A DNA stretch of 5,666 nt from Anaerolineae bacterium. Lineage in GTDB: Bacteria > Chloroflexota > Anaerolineae > Aggregatilineales > Phototrophicaceae. Where the stretch lies: the NCBI GenBank assembly GCA_020848855.1, contig JADLHH010000257.1, positions 1-5,666 on the forward strand, in the 5' to 3' direction. The notes below the pieces were generated by a model, which did no database searches, was not told where the DNA came from, and was given only the letters and a program-made list of their open reading frames with translations. Position numbers and translations under genes: made by a program. Positions 1 through 5,666 of the stretch are shown piece by piece. Numbering within the stretch: the stretch's first letter is position 1; the number at the start of each line of letters is the position of its first letter.

Positions 1-452
1 CGGAACGGCTCGCCCGTCCACAAGCCGTCGAGAATCGCTAAGCCCTCGTCCATTTTGCGGGCGCGCAGCCGGTCGTCGGTCTCTTCGCCGAACATGCCGA
101 AGTCAAGATCGGCGGGCGCGCCCAGCCCCACGCCCATGATCAGCCGCCCGTGCGAGAGCAGGTCGAGCGAGACGGTTTCACGCGCGACCTTCCAGGGGCG
201 GCGGCGCGCCAGCGACGTGATCATCGGACCGAGCCGGACACGGCTGGTCTTCACCGCCACCGCTGCCAGCCCGATCCAGGGATCGACGAACGGGTGCATC
301 GGCACTTTTGGCTCGTAAGGGCTGAAATACAGGTTGTGATCCCAGATGAAGAAGCCGTCCCAACCGGCATCTTCGGCGTCCACCGCCAGGTCGGAGAGCG
401 TGTTCGGGTCGCTGTAGGGACCGATCGGGGGCAGCGTGACGCCGTATTTCAT
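1..452 (-). CDS. Luciferase-like (LLM class) flavin- or F420-dependent oxidoreductase, N-terminal part
   Basis: The first 150 residues are present and the gene runs off the left edge; complete family members are usually about 300-350 residues. The start is the ATG at 452-450, which overlaps the upstream dehydrogenase stop as ATGA, with a weak Shine-Dalgarno GGAAG at 464-460. The fragment shows the TIM-barrel bacterial-luciferase fold signatures: an N-terminal strand MKYGVTLP, a [10 protein letters not shown] block at residues 30-39, a [16 protein letters not shown] block at 72-87, [15 protein letters not shown] at 90-104 and the glycine-rich GVGLG at 107-111. Such enzymes use reduced FMN or F420 to oxidise or reduce diverse small molecules in the cytoplasm. 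The cofactor and substrate cannot be told from this half. It is the third gene of the leftward operon, and the overlap suggests coupled translation with the HisD-family gene. The family call is firm; the specific role is unknown. Confidence 0.9.
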   Translation of the reverse strand, partial: MKYGVTLPPIGPYSDPNTLSDLAVDAEDAGWDGFFIWDHNLYFSPYEPKVPMHPFVDPWIGLAAVAVKTSRVRLGPMITSLARRRPWKVARETVSLDLLSHGRLIMGVGLGAPADLDFGMFGEETDDRLRARKMDEGLAILDGLWTGEPF

Positions 453-1738
453 GGCTGGGCTTCCGTCTTGACGTAGCGGCGCACGCGCAAATCTGCCTGT
501 TCCTTGTGCGCCATGAAGCCCTCAAGCTCGCACAGCCGTGAGCAGTATTCGCCGATGATCGCGCTGGCTTCGGGCGTGCATTCCTGATACGTCACCGTCT
601 TGATGAACTTGCCGACCCACAGCCCGCCGGTGTAGCGCCCGGCTTTCCTGGTTGGCAGCGTGTGATTAGTGCCGATCACCTTGTCGCCGTAAGCGACATT
701 GGTTTCCGCGCCCAGAAACAGCGCCCCGTAGTTGGTCATATGGTCGAGGAAATAGCGCGGGTTGGCGGTCAGCACCTCGACGTGCTCGCTGGCGACTCGG
801 TCGGCTTCGATGATCGCTTCCTCAATGCTGTCCACGAGGATGATCTCGCCGTAGTCGCGCCACGCCTGCCCGGCAACGTCCGCCGTCGGCAGCACCCTCA
901 ACTGCCGCTCGATTTCGACCAGCGTGTCGCGTGCAATCTGCTTGCTGGTGGTGATCAGCACGGCGGGCGAGGTCGGTCCGTGTTCCGCCTGACCGAGCAG
1001 ATCGGTGGCGACCATCTCGCCATCGGCGGTCTCGTCGGCGATCACCAGAATCTCGGTTGGTCCCGCCAGCAGGTCGATGCCGACTTCGCCGAACAACTGG
1101 CGCTTGGCTTCGGCGACGTAGGCGTTGCCGGGACCGACGAGCATGTCCACCGGCGCAATCGACTCGATACCGAGCGCCATCGCCGCCACCGCCTGCACCC
1201 CGCCGAGGATGTAGATTTCGTCCGCGCCGCCCAGCGCCATCGCCGCGACGGTGGCGGCAGGCGGCATGCCGTTCATCGGCGGCGTGCAGGCGATCACGCG
1301 CTTCACGCCCGCGACTTTCGCCGTCAGCACACTCATGTGTGCCGACGCGACCATTGCGTAGCGCCCGCCGGGCACGTAGCAGCCGACGCTGTTCACGGGG
1401 ATGTTTTTGTGCCCCAGCGTGACGCCGGGGATCGTCTCGATTTCGATGTCCAGCAGGGCATCGCGCTGCGCCTGGGCAAAGCGGCGCACCTGCGCCTGCG
1501 CGAACTGGATGTCTGCAGGCGTCTGCTCCGGCAGGCTGGCGATAATGGCGTCGATCTCGTCCTGAGACAGGCGGAAGCGTTCCGGCGACCAGCGGTCGAA
1601 CTTGGCGGACAATTCGCGCACCGCCGTTTCGCCCCGCCCGCGAATGTCGCCGATAATCGCTTCAACCGTATCCTTAACCTGCTGGTCGGCGGTTGCCGAT
1701 TCCTGCTGGTTGGCGCGCTGTTTGATGTACGTTGCCAT
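449..1738 (-). CDS. Histidinol dehydrogenase family protein, HpsN-like catabolic paralogue
   Basis: This 429-residue protein is full length for the HisD family. The family oxidises a primary alcohol to a carboxylate in two NAD-dependent steps with a zinc ion. The catalytic set is intact: zinc ligands Gln250, His253, Asp352 and His411 fall almost in the same spacing as E. coli HisD (259, 262, 360, 419), and the Glu318-His319 pair matches Glu326-His327. Against biosynthetic HisD, the PGG loop reads PGGRY (residues 123-127) instead of PGG(S/T)A, and the GPS motif is GPT (226-228). Both features, together with the KTVTYQE stretch near 380, resemble sulfopropanediol 3-dehydrogenase (HpsN) relatives from my memory of the family. 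No other histidine biosynthesis gene is nearby. The ATG at 1738 has a GAGG ribosome site at 1746-1743. The gene lies 35 bp behind the alcohol dehydrogenase and overlaps the luciferase-like gene by 4 bp. Likely role: oxidation of a polyol or sugar-derived alcohol to an acid. The family call is firm; the subfamily is probable; the substrate is unknown. Confidence 0.92.
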   Translation of the reverse strand: MATYIKQRANQQESATADQQVKDTVEAIIGDIRGRGETAVRELSAKFDRWSPERFRLSQDEIDAIIASLPEQTPADIQFAQAQVRRFAQAQRDALLDIEIETIPGVTLGHKNIPVNSVGCYVPGGRYAMVASAHMSVLTAKVAGVKRVIACTPPMNGMPPAATVAAMALGGADEIYILGGVQAVAAMALGIESIAPVDMLVGPGNAYVAEAKRQLFGEVGIDLLAGPTEILVIADETADGEMVATDLLGQAEHGPTSPAVLITTSKQIARDTLVEIERQLRVLPTADVAGQAWRDYGEIILVDSIEEAIIEADRVASEHVEVLTANPRYFLDHMTNYGALFLGAETNVAYGDKVIGTNHTLPTRKAGRYTGGLWVGKFIKTVTYQECTPEASAIIGEYCSRLCELEGFMAHKEQADLRVRRYVKTEAQP

Positions 1739-1773
1739 AAAGCCTCACTTCAGGTCGTAGAGATGTTCTCGCA

Positions 1774-2865
1774 CTAAAACGTGATCACGTTGCGCACCGC
1801 CTCGCCGCGATCCACGATGGCGATGGCGTCGTTGATGCGCTCCAGCGGGAAGGTCGCCGTGATCAGCTCGTCCAGCTTCAGGCGCTTCTGCCGGTAGAGT
1901 TCGGTGAACTGCGGAAACGCCACGCTCAGCCGGGTTGATCCCAGGAAGCTGCCCAGTACCCGCACTTCGGTGAGCGCCACCTGCCGGACGGGCAGGGGAG
2001 CGGTTCCGTTGTTGGGCACCAAGCCGATGATCACGGTCGTGCCGCGCTTGCGCAGCATTTCAAAGCTCTGGCTGATAGCGCGCTCGCTGCCGACCGTCAC
2101 GAACACGTAATCCGCGCCGCGCCCACCGGTCAGGTCTTTCACGATCTGGACGGGGTTGCTGCGGGCGGCATTGATCAGGTGGGTCGCGCCGAATTCCTGC
2201 GCCGTTTCCAGCTTGGAATCGAGCAGGTCGACGGCGACGACGTGCTGTGCCCCCGCCAGCCGCGCCGCCTGAACCGCGTTGATGCCGACGCCGCCCAAGC
2301 CCAGCACCACCACGCTGCTCCCGGCTTCGACCTGCGCCGTGTTGATGACCGCGCCGACGCCGGTGATCACGCCGCACCCGACCAGCGCCGCCGCTTCCAG
2401 CGGCATGTCGTCGGGAACCGGCACCACCTGCGACTGATCGACAATCGCGTATTCCGCCCAGCTTGCCACCCGCATCCCCTGCCGGATCGGCTTGCCGTTC
2501 AGGTCGTGGACGCGGGTTTCGCTGTCGAGGACGTGCGGCGTCTCGCACAGGCTGGGCGTGCCGCTGACACAGTAATAGCAGTGCCCGCAGGAACGCCACA
2601 GCGAGGCGGCGGCTCGGTCGCCCGGCTTGACGTGGGTAACACCCGCGCCGACCGCTTCGACGATCCCGGCGGCTTCGTGACCGAGGATGACCGGCAAGTC
2701 CTGCTGTTCGTCGCCCTTGACCACGTTCACGTCCGAATGGCAGATGCCGCTGGCAGCCATGCGGATGAGCACCTCGCCCGCTTGCGGCTCGCCAATCGTC
2801 ACCTCTTCGATCACCAATGGCTGGTTGTATTCGTACAGTACGGCAGCTTTCATGCGTCTCATCAT
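1774..2865 (-). CDS. Zinc-dependent alcohol dehydrogenase (MDR superfamily), NAD-preferring
   Basis: This is a 363-residue medium-chain dehydrogenase of normal length. The N-terminal GroES-like domain carries catalytic-zinc ligands Cys42 (GICHSD), His63 with Glu64 (GHEAAG) and Cys164 (LVGCGVITG). A complete structural-zinc lobe has Cys93, Cys96, Cys99 and Cys107. The Rossmann domain has GLGGVG at 189-194, and an acidic Asp213 ends the second strand, which favours NAD over NADP. The GCGVITG block resembles class III and aryl-alcohol type ADHs. There are three in-frame ATGs (2865, 2862, 2853). The first is chosen because AGGGA at 2877-2873 leaves a 7-nt spacer, while the third would be too far, although the family usually starts at MKAA (residue 5). 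It is the first gene of the leftward operon, behind a strong candidate promoter with operator-like repeats. It probably interconverts an alcohol and an aldehyde or ketone in the same pathway as the next gene; the substrate is unknown. Confidence 0.95.
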   Translation of the reverse strand: MMRRMKAAVLYEYNQPLVIEEVTIGEPQAGEVLIRMAASGICHSDVNVVKGDEQQDLPVILGHEAAGIVEAVGAGVTHVKPGDRAAASLWRSCGHCYYCVSGTPSLCETPHVLDSETRVHDLNGKPIRQGMRVASWAEYAIVDQSQVVPVPDDMPLEAAALVGCGVITGVGAVINTAQVEAGSSVVVLGLGGVGINAVQAARLAGAQHVVAVDLLDSKLETAQEFGATHLINAARSNPVQIVKDLTGGRGADYVFVTVGSERAISQSFEMLRKRGTTVIIGLVPNNGTAPLPVRQVALTEVRVLGSFLGSTRLSVAFPQFTELYRQKRLKLDELITATFPLERINDAIAIVDRGEAVRNVITF

Positions 2866-2872
2866 GATGGTG

Positions 2873-2877
2873 TCCCT
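2873..2877 (-). promoter_or_regulatory. Ribosome binding site that decides the ADH start
   Basis: The minus strand reads AAAGGGAC just upstream of a cluster of three in-frame ATGs. The AGGGA core ends 7 nt before the first ATG (2865-2863) and 19 nt before the third (2853-2851). This supports initiation at the first ATG, or the adjacent second one, giving a short MMRR extension before the usual MKAA start of the family. Confidence 0.6.
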
Positions 2878-2908
2878 TTGTCCTCAGACGGCAGCCGCAG
2901 CAGATGTC

Positions 2909-2936
2909 TTGATTGAAATCAATCACTTTCAATCAA
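2909..2936. promoter_or_regulatory. Perfect 10-bp inverted repeat, candidate DeoR operator
   Basis: The arm TTGATTGAAA (2909-2918) is followed after 8 nt by its exact reverse complement TTTCAATCAA (2927-2936). The 8-nt spacer itself holds most of another CAATCA (2920-2925), so three copies of the TGATTGA heptamer start at exact 10-bp steps (2910 forward, 2919 and 2929 reverse). A nested palindrome, TTGATT-GA-AATCAA (2909-2922), shares the left arm. The element lies about 12-39 nt downstream of the predicted start of the leftward transcript, where a bound repressor would block elongation or clearance. DeoR-family operators are often AT-rich repeats with TTTCA/TGAAA cores, which fits. It has no U-tract and low GC, so it is unlikely to be a terminator. 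Confidence 0.72.
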
Positions 2937-2953
2937 AATAACTCGTTAAACTG

Positions 2954-2981
2954 ATTGTAATTGCTGTGCGGAAAATGTCAA
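2954..2981 (-). promoter_or_regulatory. Sigma70-type promoter for the leftward dehydrogenase operon
   Basis: On the minus strand the -35 hexamer TTGACA (2981-2976) is a perfect consensus. A 16-nt spacer follows, then the -10 hexamer TACAAT (2959-2954), one mismatch from TATAAT. The expected start is near 2947, giving a leader of about 80 nt before the alcohol dehydrogenase. A TGATTG box (2952-2957 on the plus strand) overlaps the -10, and the 10-bp inverted repeat lies just downstream, so repressor binding would directly compete with RNA polymerase. Confidence 0.7.
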
Positions 2982-3047
2982 GTGACCGTCAGCTCCCTCG
3001 TCACCGAGAGGTAAGTGAGCGAATTCAGACATGAAATGACCGGTTTC

Positions 3048-3053
3048 TGATTG
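3048..3053 (+). promoter_or_regulatory. TGATTG box upstream of the regulator -35
   Basis: One copy of the TGATTGA heptamer (3048-3054) lies 6 nt upstream of the rightward TTGACA -35. It matches the arms of the inverted repeat near the leftward promoter. It is a plausible half-site for the regulator encoded immediately downstream, or for looping between both promoters. Alone it is too short to be convincing; its weight comes from recurrence in the same intergenic region. Confidence 0.45.
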
Positions 3054-3059
3054 AATTTG

Positions 3060-3088
3060 TTGACACAGCAGTTCATTTGTGATAGATA
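3060..3088 (+). promoter_or_regulatory. Sigma70-type promoter for the DeoR regulator operon
   Basis: A consensus -35 TTGACA (3060-3065) is followed by a 17-nt spacer and a weaker -10, TAGATA (3083-3088). A TGn extension (TGA at 3080-3082) sits in front and could compensate. An alternative -10, GATATT (3085-3090), would give a 19-nt spacer. Transcription would begin near 3095, about 30 nt before the regulator ATG. TGATTG boxes flank the promoter on both sides, which suggests autoregulation. Confidence 0.6.
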
Positions 3089-3090
3089 TT

Positions 3091-3096
3091 TGATTG
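3091..3096 (+). promoter_or_regulatory. TGATTG box at the predicted regulator transcription start
   Basis: A TGATTGA heptamer (3091-3097) covers the expected +1 of the rightward transcript, a classical position for an autorepressor site. It matches the boxes around the leftward promoter. Binding by the DeoR protein is inferred from position and recurrence only. Confidence 0.48.
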
Positions 3097-3124
3097 ATCT
3101 GCATGGGAAAAGTGGGAAGCAGCG

Positions 3125-3886
3125 ATGAATAAATATCTGAGACGCGATCAGGTATTGGATTACATCATCGATAACCAGCACGTCAGCGTCGCACAAATCT
3201 GCAAAGAATTCGACGTGAGCGAGGCGACCGCGCGCCGTATCCTCAACGAGCTGGCGCAGGAGACCAAGATCGAGCGGATTCGCGGCGGCGCGCTGGCAGT
3301 GCCGCTGAATGGAGCCGAGCACGGCTATCGAACGCGCGCCGCCGAACAGGCAGAGGAGAAAACGCGCATCGGCAGGGCTGCCAGCGACCTGATTCAGGAC
3401 GGCGACACCGTGTTTCTGGGCAGCGGCACGACCGTTTCGGAAGTGGCGTATCACCTGCGCGAGCGCCAGAACCTCACCGTCATGACCAATTCAATCGCCG
3501 TGATGGGCATCCTCAAGGACGCCATCGATATTCGGCTGATCGGTCTCGGCGGCATTTTGTGGCACACCCAGCAGTCGTTTATCGGGCACATCACCGAGCA
3601 GGCGCTGGCGGAACTGCACGCCGACAAGGTCATCACCGGCATCCGCGCCGTCGATGTCGAGAAGGGGCTGACCAACAGCGACCCGATGTGTACCCAGACC
3701 GAGCGCGCCATTCTGAACGTCGCCCAGGAAGTGATCATCGTCGCCGACCACACCAAATGCGGGCGGGTCGATATGGCGTTTGTCGCCCCCCTCAGCGTGA
3801 GCCACACGCTGGTAACTGACTCTGAAGCGCCCGCCGAATTTGTCGCCGCGCTCTCGGCGCAGGGGATCAACGTGATTCAGGCTTAA
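3125..3886 (+). CDS. DeoR-family transcriptional regulator
   Basis: This 253-residue protein has the usual DeoR length and layout. A winged helix-turn-helix occupies roughly residues 5-56 ([10 protein letters not shown], then [21 protein letters not shown], wing RIRGGA). A C-terminal DeoRC sensor domain of the ISOCOT sugar-phosphate-binding fold covers about 75-235, with [12 protein letters not shown] (92-103), VMTNS (119-123), the EKGLTNSDP segment (179-187) and [11 protein letters not shown] (207-217). DeoR proteins normally repress sugar or polyol catabolism genes and are released by a phosphorylated sugar. The recognition helix reads TARRIL where the family usually has TIRRDL. The ATG is preceded by GGGAAG (3114-3119) with a 5-nt spacer. 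It is the first gene of the rightward operon, divergent from the dehydrogenase operon, and probably controls both through the TGATTG boxes. The effector is unknown. Confidence 0.95.
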   Translation: MNKYLRRDQVLDYIIDNQHVSVAQICKEFDVSEATARRILNELAQETKIERIRGGALAVPLNGAEHGYRTRAAEQAEEKTRIGRAASDLIQDGDTVFLGSGTTVSEVAYHLRERQNLTVMTNSIAVMGILKDAIDIRLIGLGGILWHTQQSFIGHITEQALAELHADKVITGIRAVDVEKGLTNSDPMCTQTERAILNVAQEVIIVADHTKCGRVDMAFVAPLSVSHTLVTDSEAPAEFVAALSAQGINVIQA

Positions 3887-3909
3887 GAGTTATCGGAACC
3901 GCCGGATCG

Positions 3910-3915
3910 AAGGAG
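3910..3915 (+). promoter_or_regulatory. Shine-Dalgarno site of the aldo/keto reductase
   Basis: AAGGAG with a 6-nt spacer to the ATG at 3922 is a near-ideal ribosome binding site, stronger than that of the regulator upstream. It fixes the reductase start and suggests the reductase is translated more than the regulator from their shared transcript. Confidence 0.7.
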
Positions 3916-3921
3916 CACTGG

Positions 3922-4929
<1,008 letters not shown>

Positions 4930-5038
4930 TTCCCGATTATTTGTCTGTTCGAGTTCGAGAAGGGGGGTAGCCATATCGCCTGAATTACACACAACATCAC
5001 TCGACTGCCCTCAATTCGTAGTAGGAGAAATAGGCATT
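4930..5038. other. 109-bp intergenic gap before the binding-protein gene
   Basis: I find no convincing hairpin with a T-tract, no good -35/-10 pair and no TGATTG box here. The only clear signal is the ribosome site AGGAGA (5023-5028), 10 nt before the ATG at 5039. A short direct repeat TTCGAG (twice, 4949-4960) is present but unexplained. The gap is longer than the other same-strand gaps, so the binding-protein gene may have a weak promoter of its own or be reached by readthrough from the regulator promoter. Confidence 0.4.
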
Positions 5039-5666
5039 ATGAAGAAATGTATTGGACTATTGCTGTTGGCGGCGATGCTCCTTGCCGCGCTGCCTGCGAC
5101 CGCTCAAGACCTCCTGTTTCCGGTCGGCGAAGGTGATTTTCACTGGGGCGACCTGGAAGCGTTTGAAGGTCTCGATTTGAGCGGTCAGCAGATCACCGTC
5201 CTCACTATCTGGACGGGCGAAGAAGGCGCGAAGCTGGAATCGGTCTTTGACTACTTTGAACAGGCGACGGGCGCAGAAGTGATTCACGTCAGTTCCAACA
5301 GCCTGGAACAGCAGGTTGTGATCGACTGCGCCGCCGGCAGTCCGCCGGACATTGTCGGTCTCTACCAGCCCGGTCTGATGGCGGAACTGGCGGCTTCTGG
5401 CTGTCTCGTGCCGCTGAGCGATTCGGTGCGTGATGCCGTGCTCGACAATTACGCGGCTGGACAGTCGTTGGTCGATCTCGGAACCCACGCCGACCCGGAG
5501 GGTGTGGATCAGTTTTATGGGCTGATCTATCGTGCGGACCTGAAAAGCCTGGTGTGGTATGTGCCCGACGAATTTGAAGCCGCCGGTTACGAAGTGCCTA
5601 CCACGATGGAAGAGCTGCTGGCGCTGAGCGAGCAGATCGCCGCCGATGGCACCACACCCTGGTGCA
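5039..5666 (+). CDS. ABC transporter extracellular solute-binding protein, alpha-glucoside (AglE-like) type, N-terminal part
   Basis: The first 209 residues are present; the gene runs off the right edge, and full members are about 420-470 residues. The start ATG at 5039 follows AGGAGA at 5023-5028. Residues 1-22 form a Sec signal peptide: KK, a hydrophobic core at 5-17, and ATA before Gln23 as the likely signal peptidase I site. There is no lipobox, so the protein should be periplasmic or released rather than a lipoprotein. The mature part shows the family-1 solute-binding fold: ITVLTIWTGEEG (52-63), a LEQQVVIDCAAGSPPDIV block (89-106), the NYAAGQSLVDLGT segment (137-149) and DLKSLVWYVPDEFEAAGY followed by VPTTMEELLALS (167-197), ending at the GTTPWC motif. 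These blocks closely match AglE-like alpha-glucoside binding proteins as I recall them. It should deliver a sugar or glycoside to permeases encoded further right. The exact ligand is unproven. Confidence 0.93.
   Translation, partial: MKKCIGLLLLAAMLLAALPATAQDLLFPVGEGDFHWGDLEAFEGLDLSGQQITVLTIWTGEEGAKLESVFDYFEQATGAEVIHVSSNSLEQQVVIDCAAGSPPDIVGLYQPGLMAELAASGCLVPLSDSVRDAVLDNYAAGQSLVDLGTHADPEGVDQFYGLIYRADLKSLVWYVPDEFEAAGYEVPTTMEELLALSEQIAADGTTPWC

Noticed and set aside
449..1738. Assignment as biosynthetic hisD of histidine synthesis
   Set aside because: No neighbouring histidine gene, and the PGGRY and GPT motifs differ from biosynthetic HisD; a catabolic paralogue is favoured though not proven.
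662..1777. Long plus-strand open frame (371 codons) opposite the HisD-like gene
   Set aside because: It lies wholly antisense to a gene with intact catalytic motifs, its product is rich in His, Arg and Asp with no recognisable domain, and it has no good ribosome site. It is a GC-driven shadow frame.
2179..2916. Plus-strand open frame (245 codons) antisense to the alcohol dehydrogenase
   Set aside because: His/Arg/Asp-rich composition typical of antisense shadows; it ends in the promoter region and shows no domain.
2060..2932. Minus-strand open frame (290 codons) overlapping the alcohol dehydrogenase in another frame
   Set aside because: Low-complexity Arg/Gly-rich translation, overlaps a convincing zinc ADH, and would begin inside the operator region upstream of the ADH.
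2982..3008. Short inverted repeats GTGAC/GTCAC and CTCG/CGAG between the two promoters
   Set aside because: Only 4-5 bp arms without a matching partner elsewhere; within chance expectation.
2978..3454. Minus-strand open frame (158 codons) across the divergent promoter and start of the DeoR gene
   Set aside because: It overlaps the conserved helix-turn-helix coding region and both promoters, and has no recognisable domain.
4930..5038. Possible terminator or promoter between the aldo/keto reductase and the binding protein
   Set aside because: No GC-rich stem with a T-tract was found, and candidate hexamers such as TTGTCT lack a matching -10 at proper spacing.
5057..5488. Minus-strand open frame (143 codons) under the binding-protein gene
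   Set aside because: The plus strand here encodes a clear signal peptide and AglE-like blocks, so the antisense frame is a shadow.

Overview
The window looks like a piece of a carbohydrate or polyol catabolism locus from a GC-rich bacterium. My best guess is Chloroflexota (Anaerolineae-like) or a relative. That guess rests on the gene mix: a luciferase-like flavin/F420 oxidoreductase, a HisD paralogue, a DeoR regulator and an AglE-type sugar-binding protein with a Sec signal. No rRNA or other phylogenetic marker is present, so the taxonomy is inference.

Layout. Two divergent gene sets leave a 259-bp AT-rich regulatory region (2866-3124). Leftward (minus strand) run a zinc alcohol dehydrogenase (2865-1774), a histidinol-dehydrogenase-family enzyme (1738-449) and a luciferase-like oxidoreductase (452 to beyond position 1, partial). 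The last two overlap by an ATGA. Rightward (plus strand) run a DeoR-family regulator (3125-3886), an aldo/keto reductase (3922-4929) and the first 209 codons of an ABC-transporter solute-binding protein of the alpha-glucoside (AglE-like) type (5039 to beyond the window end).

Regulation. The intergenic region holds two good sigma70-type promoters. The leftward one has TTGACA, a 16-nt spacer and TACAAT. The rightward one has TTGACA, a 17-nt spacer and a weaker TAGATA. Six copies of TGATTG (either strand) sit in this region. Two of them form the arms of a perfect 10-bp inverted repeat just downstream of the leftward promoter, one overlaps the leftward -10, one precedes the rightward -35, and one lies at the expected rightward start. 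The simplest reading is that the DeoR protein represses both its own operon and the dehydrogenase operon through these boxes.

How the genes may work together (inference). The binding protein would deliver a sugar or glycoside through permeases encoded beyond the right edge. The reductase and dehydrogenases would then change the oxidation state of the sugar, polyol or a derived fragment. DeoR proteins usually sense a phosphorylated intermediate, and no kinase is visible here, so one may lie outside the window. The HisD-family protein is not beside any histidine gene and carries the PGGRY/GPT sequence features of the HpsN-type (sulfopropanediol dehydrogenase-like) branch, so it is probably catabolic. 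The exact substrate cannot be read from this window. I see no tRNA, rRNA, CRISPR, insertion sequence or attachment site. The largest gene-free stretch is the 259-bp divergent promoter region.
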